A stretch of DNA of 52,651 nt, from positions 1 to 52,651 of the IMG/VR virus record IMGVR_UViG_3300025508_000025. One strand, 5' to 3'. This document shows, one piece after another, positions 48,294 to 52,651 of this stretch. The notes beneath the pieces were generated by a model. It saw nothing but the letters and a program-made list of their open reading frames with translations, searched no databases and was not told the origin of the DNA. The DNA comes from a virus. The position numbers were made by a program, and so were the translations under genes. Every line of letters starts with the position of its first letter. The first letter of the stretch is position 1.

Positions 48294-48698
48294 ATGAGTA
48301 AAAAGGAAAAAATAAACATTCCAGAACCAGAAAGCGTTGAAACTCCTGTCGTAGAAGAAAATATAAAAAGCCAACTACCTGAACCAAAAGGGTGGAAGAT
48401 TCTTATAGCTATGCCTAGAGTAGACGAAAAAACTGATGGCGGTATTATAAAAGCAACTACAACTCTTAGAGATGAAGAAGTAAGTAATATTTGTGGATAT
48501 GTTTTAAAACTAGGCAATGAATGTTACAACGACATTAAAAGGTTTCCAAGCGGACCTTGGTGTAAAGAAGGTGACTGGGTTGTTTTTAGAGCTTACTCAG
48601 GAACTCGCATGAAAATGTATGGACAAGAATTTCGTTTAATAAATGATGACACTGTGGAAGCAGTGGTCGATGATCCAACAGGAGTAGTAAGAGCATGA
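48294..48698 (+). CDS. GroES/Cpn10-like protein in the head-assembly cluster
   Basis: ATG 48294 is preferred to a TTG at 48240 in frame, although no clear ribosome site is seen. The product has 134 residues. GWKILIAMPRVDEKTDGGII, then VSNICGYVLKLGNECYND and WCKEGDWVVFRAYSGTRMKMYGQEFRLINDDTVEAVV follow the Cpn10 beta-barrel pattern (mobile loop, then 'G.V...G', then 'GD.V.f......'). It could cooperate with host GroEL to fold the capsid protein, as T4 gp31 does. That function is inference. Confidence 0.75.
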   Translation: MSKKEKINIPEPESVETPVVEENIKSQLPEPKGWKILIAMPRVDEKTDGGIIKATTTLRDEEVSNICGYVLKLGNECYNDIKRFPSGPWCKEGDWVVFRAYSGTRMKMYGQEFRLINDDTVEAVVDDPTGVVRA

Positions 48699-49723
48699 GT
48701 AAAGCAGAAATAATTAATGAAGAGCCTGATTTTGAAGGTGTTGTTCCACAAACACAAGAAGATCAATTCTTTGGTAAGCAAACTGAAATAGATAATAAAA
48801 TTCCAGATGACTTAGAAGTTACTATTATTGATGATACTCCAGAAGAAGATCGTAGACCTGCAAAAGCAGAAGATGCTTCTCCAGAAGTAGATGACGATGT
48901 AGTTGACAAAGAAATAGCTGATTACAGCAAAAGAGCTGCTGATCGCATATCTAAAATTAAATACGAATACCACGAAGAGCGAAGAGCAAAAGAAGCAGCA
49001 GCAAGAGAATCTAAAGAAGCTGTAGCAAGATTGCAAACCATGATGTCAGAAAACCAAAGGCTACAAGCTATGGTTGAACAAGGTGGTGAAGTATTAAACA
49101 AACAAGCACATAACAATGCTTTGTGGGCAAAACAAAATGCTCAAGCAGAATTTAAGAAAGCCTACGAAGAAGGCGATGCTGATGCTATGACTAAAGCACA
49201 AGAGATGATAGCTAGAGCTACTCTTGCAGAACAACAGTCAAATAACATGGCAGAAAATGTACAAGCAGAAGTTACTAAAAATATGCCTGTGCAACAACCT
49301 GCAACACAACAACAAGAACTTGATCCTGATATGAAAGCATGGTCAAGTAAAAATCCTTGGTTTATGAGTACAGTACCTGAACATCAAGAAATGAGTTCAT
49401 ATGCTTTAACCATTGATCAAAGACTTCGTAATCAGGGAATAAATCCTGAAGAAGATTCACAAAAATATTACGCAGAAGTAGATAAAAATATGCGTAATGA
49501 ATACCCAAATTTCTTTGGAGTTCAAGTAGATCAGACTGCAGAAGTAGTCAGTGAAGCTGGAACAACAAAACGACAACCTTCAACAGTTGTTGCATCCGCC
49601 ACGAGGGATAGCGGAAATAAGAAACCCTCGCAAGTACGTCTGACTCAGACACAAGTTAAATTAGCACGACAACTTGGTATAAGTCCTGAGCAGTATGCAA
49701 ACCAATTATTAAAGGAGATTTAA
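48695..49723 (+). CDS. Scaffolding protein
   Basis: The product has 342 residues. It has an acidic N-terminal third (VVPQTQEDQFFGKQTEIDNKIPDDLEVTIIDDTPEEDRRP), a long coiled-coil middle (ADRISKIKYEYHEERRAKEAAARESKEAVARLQTMMSENQRLQAMVEQ) and a basic helical C-terminus (VRLTQTQVKLARQLGISPEQYANQLLKEI) that would bind the capsid protein. Composition and position between portal and capsid genes are typical of scaffold proteins. Overlaps the GroES-like gene by 4 bp. Confidence 0.85.
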   Translation: MSKAEIINEEPDFEGVVPQTQEDQFFGKQTEIDNKIPDDLEVTIIDDTPEEDRRPAKAEDASPEVDDDVVDKEIADYSKRAADRISKIKYEYHEERRAKEAAARESKEAVARLQTMMSENQRLQAMVEQGGEVLNKQAHNNALWAKQNAQAEFKKAYEEGDADAMTKAQEMIARATLAEQQSNNMAENVQAEVTKNMPVQQPATQQQELDPDMKAWSSKNPWFMSTVPEHQEMSSYALTIDQRLRNQGINPEEDSQKYYAEVDKNMRNEYPNFFGVQVDQTAEVVSEAGTTKRQPSTVVASATRDSGNKKPSQVRLTQTQVKLARQLGISPEQYANQLLKEI

Positions 49724-49724
49724 T

Positions 49725-50237
49725 ATGTCAGATAAAGATACATCTAATAAGGAAGTTAAAACTGACTCTCCTGAAGAACAAGTGCGTACTCCAAGGAGTT
49801 TAGATAGTCGAGAAATCGATCAAAGACCAATGAGCTGGGATGCAGCAGGTAATCTTCCAGAGCCTGATCCGCAAGACGGATGGGTATTCAGATGGATTAG
49901 AACTACCCTATTAGGGCAGACTGATAATCCAAATGTTTCTAGAAGAATGAGGGAAGGGTGGAAGCCAGTCCGACTTGAAGATCATCCAGAACTTCAAATA
50001 CAAATGCAGGATCACAACTCAGAATGGGCAAAGAAAGGTCACATAGAAATAGGCGGACAATTATTATGTAAGATGGCACAAGAGAGAGCGATAGCTAGAG
50101 ATAAACACTTTAGTGAACTATCTGCTTCTCAAGTAGATTCTGTTGATAATACTTATTTTAAAGACCAAGACAATCGAATGGCGACCAAACAAGTGTTTGA
50201 GCGTAAATCGAGAACAACTTTTGGGAAAGATTCTTAG
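49725..50237 (+). CDS. Hypothetical head-region protein
   Basis: The product has 170 residues. DSREIDQRPMSWDAAGNLPEPDPQDGWVFRWIRTTLLGQTDNPNVSRRMREGWKPVRLEDHPEL is a conserved segment found beside scaffold genes in marine podovirus-like phages. Ends LERKSRTTFGKD-type, basic. It may be a minor head protein or assembly factor. A short hairpin with T run follows its stop. Confidence 0.65.
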   Translation: MSDKDTSNKEVKTDSPEEQVRTPRSLDSREIDQRPMSWDAAGNLPEPDPQDGWVFRWIRTTLLGQTDNPNVSRRMREGWKPVRLEDHPELQIQMQDHNSEWAKKGHIEIGGQLLCKMAQERAIARDKHFSELSASQVDSVDNTYFKDQDNRMATKQVFERKSRTTFGKDS

Positions 50238-50248
50238 AATCTTTTTTT
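50226..50248 (+). terminator. Weak hairpin with T run after the gene at 49725
   Basis: AAAGATTC (50226-50233) pairs with GAATCTTT (50237-50244) around a 3-nt loop and is followed by four more T. The stem is AT-rich, so termination would be partial. It overlaps the stop codon and may adjust the ratio between scaffold-region and capsid mRNAs. Confidence 0.45.
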
Positions 50249-50271
50249 ATTAATTTAATAAGGAGACAATT

Positions 50272-50859
50272 ATGTCAACCACAGCAACTCCCTATGGGAG
50301 CAGACCTATTGGTACTATCGTTGGAAGCCCTTATCAAGGAAAAGTTACACATTACAAAATCAAAAATGCATATGGTACAGACATATTCTATGGCGATATT
50401 GTAAAGTTAGCTGATGACAACCCTAATACTACTATCCAAAAAGATACTGGTACTACGTCTTTAACACCGATTGGTGTTTTCCTTGGTTGTGCTTACACTG
50501 ATCCTACTACAGGTCAATTCACACCAAATCAATATTTTCCAGCTTCAATAGCTGCAGATGATATTGTTGCGTATGTTGCTACTGATCCTTTTGTAATCAT
50601 GCAAATGCAAGGCGATGAAACTCTTACTCAAGATGACTTGGGCAAGAATTGTGCTATCGTGCAAACTGCAGGAACTACAACTATTGGAAACAGTAAAAAC
50701 AGCGTAGATGGGAGTACAGCAGCTAATACCGCCACACTACCACTAAAGATTATCGACTTTGTCGATGGTCCTGATAGTGCAATTGGCGATGAGTTTACTG
50801 ATGTACTTGTAATGTTTAACGTAGGGCATCAATTGCTCAACACAACTGGCATAGGCTAA
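50272..50859 (+). CDS. Head decoration / structural protein
   Basis: The product has 195 residues with AAGGAGA upstream. TPYGSRPIGTIVGSPYQGKVTHYKIKNAYGTDIFYGDIVKLADD..PIGVFLGCAYTDP is a typical opening of small marine-phage head proteins encoded just before the major capsid protein. Beta-rich, no membrane segment. Probably a capsid surface or linker protein. Confidence 0.7.
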   Translation: MSTTATPYGSRPIGTIVGSPYQGKVTHYKIKNAYGTDIFYGDIVKLADDNPNTTIQKDTGTTSLTPIGVFLGCAYTDPTTGQFTPNQYFPASIAADDIVAYVATDPFVIMQMQGDETLTQDDLGKNCAIVQTAGTTTIGNSKNSVDGSTAANTATLPLKIIDFVDGPDSAIGDEFTDVLVMFNVGHQLLNTTGIG

Positions 50860-50869
50860 GGAGTAAATA

Positions 50870-51784
50870 ATGGCAGCTATATCAAGAGCTAATGAGCTCA
50901 AGCAACTATTACCTGGACTTAACGCCTTGTTTGGTGAAGAGTATGGTAATTACGAAAACGAGCACGAAGAAATTTATGTTTCAGAGAATTCCGAGAGATC
51001 ATTTGAGGAAGAACTAAAACTATCTGGCTTCGGTGCAGCACCTGTAAAGAATGAAGGATCAACTATCAGTTATGATACTGCTCAAGAATCTTTTGTGGCT
51101 CGTTACACACACGAAACTATCGCAATGGGATATTCAGTTACAGAGGAAGCTATGGAAGATAATCTATATGTTTCTTTGTCAGCTAGATATACTAAAGCAC
51201 TAGCTCGTGCAATGGCTTACACAAAGCAAGTAAAAGGAGCATTTCCATTAAACAATGGATTTAGCACTGCATTTACTTCAGGCGATGGGGTTGCTTTATT
51301 TAGCACAGCTCATCCACTTGTAAGTGGCGGAACTAACAGCAATAGACCTACAACAGGAGCTGACTTGAATGAAACATCTTTAGAAGATGCGATCATCCAA
51401 ATTGGTAAATATACTGATGAAAGAGGTCTTAAAATTGCTGCACGAGCTAAAAAACTAATAGTACCATCTGAACTTCAGTTTGTTGCTACTAGGCTTTTAC
51501 AAAGTGACTATAGAGTTGGAACGGCTGACAATGACATCAATGCGGTAAAAACTAATGGAGTGATTCCAGAAGGCTATTCAGTTAATCATTATTTAACTGA
51601 TACTAATGCTTTCTTTATCACTACTGATGTTCCAGACGGCATGAAGCATTTCGTCAGAGCACCGATGACAACATCTATGGATGGTGATTTTGAAACTGGT
51701 AATGTTAGATATAAAGCTAGAGAAAGATATTCCTTTGGAGTATCCGATCCGCTTGGTATCTATGGTTCACCAGGTAGTTCGTAA
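50870..51784 (+). CDS. Major capsid protein
   Basis: The product has 304 residues with AAGGAG before the ATG. AAISRANELKQLLPGLNALFGEEYGNYENEHEEIY, then SYDTAQESFVARYTHETIAMGYSVTEEAMEDNLY and the segment FSTAHPLVSGGTNSNRPTTGADLNETSLEDAIIQI belong to a capsid family common in marine short-tailed phages (HK97 fold is assumed). The strong terminator just after it suits a highly expressed gene. No protease cleavage site could be fixed. Confidence 0.9.
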   Translation: MAAISRANELKQLLPGLNALFGEEYGNYENEHEEIYVSENSERSFEEELKLSGFGAAPVKNEGSTISYDTAQESFVARYTHETIAMGYSVTEEAMEDNLYVSLSARYTKALARAMAYTKQVKGAFPLNNGFSTAFTSGDGVALFSTAHPLVSGGTNSNRPTTGADLNETSLEDAIIQIGKYTDERGLKIAARAKKLIVPSELQFVATRLLQSDYRVGTADNDINAVKTNGVIPEGYSVNHYLTDTNAFFITTDVPDGMKHFVRAPMTTSMDGDFETGNVRYKARERYSFGVSDPLGIYGSPGSS

Positions 51785-51792
51785 GAACACTT

Positions 51793-51822
51793 AGGGGGAG
51801 CTTATGTTCCCCCTTTTTTTTT
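51793..51822 (+). terminator. Strong terminator after the major capsid gene
   Basis: AGGGGGA (51793-51799) pairs with TCCCCCT (51808-51814), an 8-nt loop, then nine T in total. It is the clearest plus-strand terminator in the window and lies 9 bp after the capsid stop. It would separate head genes from the following tail-side genes or reduce their expression. Confidence 0.9.
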
Positions 51823-51825
51823 AAT

Positions 51826-51883
51826 CTAGGGAATTTTTAATTAATCTATCAACTGCCCTAGCAGACTTGCCAAGATGATAGAT
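51826..51883 (+). promoter_or_regulatory. Interleaved inverted repeats (pseudoknot-like leader)
   Basis: CTAGGG (51826-51831) can pair with CCCTAG (51856-51861), and ATCTATCA (51844-51851) with TGATAGAT (51876-51883). The pairs interleave as a-b-a'-b', the arrangement of a pseudoknot, in the leader of the gene at 51905. An AGGAGA ribosome site follows outside it. Confidence 0.45.
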
Positions 51884-51904
51884 ACTTTCTTTTAGGAGAA
51901 TAAA

Positions 51905-52468
51905 ATGGCTAACACAACATTTAATGGACCAGTTAGGTCCGAAGGTGGTTTTGAACAAATCACTAAAAATAGCACAACAGGTGCAATTACAACAAACCTT
52001 GATATTTCATCAGCAGGTGCAATTACTACTTCAAGTACAATTAATGCAAAACAGGTAGTAGATACTACTTTTAATGCGGCTGGAGCAGCATCAGCTACTT
52101 TAACAGCAGCTCAATCAGGAACTTTGTTTTTGATTAATGGAGCAGCAAACAATGTAATTACCTTACCTGCTGTATCTACTGATAATGTAGGAGTTCATTA
52201 TGACTTTCAACTTACAGTAGCAGTTGGTGGCAGTGTAACTACTACTATTGTACTTCCAGGTTCTGGTGTATCAGATTTCCAAGCAATGCTTTCATTGGTT
52301 GCAGGAACAGCAGCTAACGCAGTAAGTGATGTAGCAGGAGATACTTTAACCCTAGTAAACTCAACAGTTGCAAATGCTAGAGTATCTATGACTTGTGTTT
52401 CAGATGATGGAACAAATTCCAAGTGGATGACAACTGCTCTATCAACTCCAATAGCTACAGTAGCTTAA
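51905..52468 (+). CDS. Beta-rich head/tail structural protein
   Basis: The product has 187 residues, almost all Thr, Ala, Val, Ser and Gly. NTTFNGPVRSEGGFEQITKNSTTGA is a motif seen near the start of short structural proteins next to capsid genes in marine phages. It has only two Cys/Met and few charges, fitting a surface beta-sandwich such as a decoration protein. The gene stands alone after a terminator and a structured leader, so it may have its own promoter. Confidence 0.7.
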   Translation: MANTTFNGPVRSEGGFEQITKNSTTGAITTNLDISSAGAITTSSTINAKQVVDTTFNAAGAASATLTAAQSGTLFLINGAANNVITLPAVSTDNVGVHYDFQLTVAVGGSVTTTIVLPGSGVSDFQAMLSLVAGTAANAVSDVAGDTLTLVNSTVANARVSMTCVSDDGTNSKWMTTALSTPIATVA

Positions 52469-52480
52469 CAGGAGTACATT

Positions 52481-52651
52481 ATGTCAGGATATTCAGATGT
52501 ACAAGCAGTTACTATAACTGCTGACACAGTAGCCTTAGACGCAGATGGAATATCAGTCGCAGCCTCAGTTGGAAATAACGCAGCACTTGTAATAGGTGGT
52601 GCGTTAGCTTCAGGTGGTGCAGTTTCACTTAGTCATGGAAGGATTGTAACG
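52481..52651 (+). CDS. N-terminal part of a small structural protein (continues at base 1)
   Basis: The ATG follows AGGAG and opens a frame of 57 codons to the end of the window (MSGYSDVQAVTITADTVALDA..ALASGGAVSLSHGRIVT). The frame is unbroken and in phase with base 1; joined to 1..117 it gives 95 residues with a continuous '..GRIVT-TSTAAELNFSDGVT..' junction. It is the third small beta-rich structural gene in this block. Confidence 0.75.
   Translation, partial: MSGYSDVQAVTITADTVALDADGISVAASVGNNAALVIGGALASGGAVSLSHGRIVT

Noticed and set aside
1-52651. CRISPR arrays, insertion sequences, integrase/attachment sites, rRNA or tRNA genes
   Set aside because: None was seen on reading both strands: no regular spaced repeats, no transposase or integrase motifs and no clover-leaf sequences.

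Overview
The window reads as the complete genome of a lytic, marine-type, short-tailed (podovirus-like) dsDNA phage, opened at an arbitrary point. It is AT-rich, packed with overlapping genes, and carries a terminase, a P22-like portal, scaffold, capsid, head-completion and ejection genes and an endolysin. There is no integrase or lysogeny repressor, and no tail tape measure, sheath or long-tail genes. The coding frame that runs off the right edge (52481..52651) continues in frame into the one entering at the left edge (1..117). Their junction reads like one ordinary tail-type protein, so the molecule is probably circular or circularly permuted, about 52.65 kb. The host cannot be named from the sequence.

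Layout. (1) Late arm, + strand, 43006 -> 52651 -> 1 -> 26683: small and large terminase, portal, a GroES-like protein, scaffold, head proteins and major capsid protein. These are followed by beta-rich and glycine-rich surface proteins, two 2OG-Fe(II) oxygenases, small basic and membrane proteins, and a thermonuclease-like enzyme. Next come two secreted low-complexity proteins, a holin/GH24-lysozyme lysis cassette and a head-tail protein. The arm ends with a set of huge internal-virion/ejection proteins, the last being 2421 aa with one intact and one decayed zincin-like site. (2) Recombination arm, - strand, 32390 -> 26690, behind a near-consensus sigma70 promoter: RecB-like exonuclease, Sak/Rad52-like annealing protein, an SSB-like protein, Ref-like HNH nuclease, RusA-like resolvase and many small genes. 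(3) Replication, + strand 32522..35143: T7/Twinkle-like primase-helicase. No DNA polymerase was found. (4) A non-coding region, 35647..36297, with two consensus DnaA boxes, three ACCAGTAAATA iterons spaced 75 and 77 bp, an A/T tract and two minus-strand terminators: a likely replication origin. (5) - strand 42593 -> 36298: small unknown genes around a MoxR AAA+ ATPase / VWA-metallopeptidase module.

The most striking observation is in arm 5. Every sizeable intergenic gap in 37.4-42.7 kb carries, on the coding strand, a sequence that folds as a self-cleaving hammerhead ribozyme. There are six in all. Two (37485..37540, 40084..40138) are textbook type III forms. Three (41311..41372, 41744..41804, 42091..42176) are type I-like forms whose stem I begins immediately after the stop codon of the upstream gene. 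One (42602..42673) is a type III-like variant whose outer stem would pair with the Shine-Dalgarno sequence of the next gene. This suggests that the polycistronic mRNA is cut by RNA elements placed at gene boundaries.

All calls were made by reading the sequence. Family names rest on remembered motifs, not on searches.
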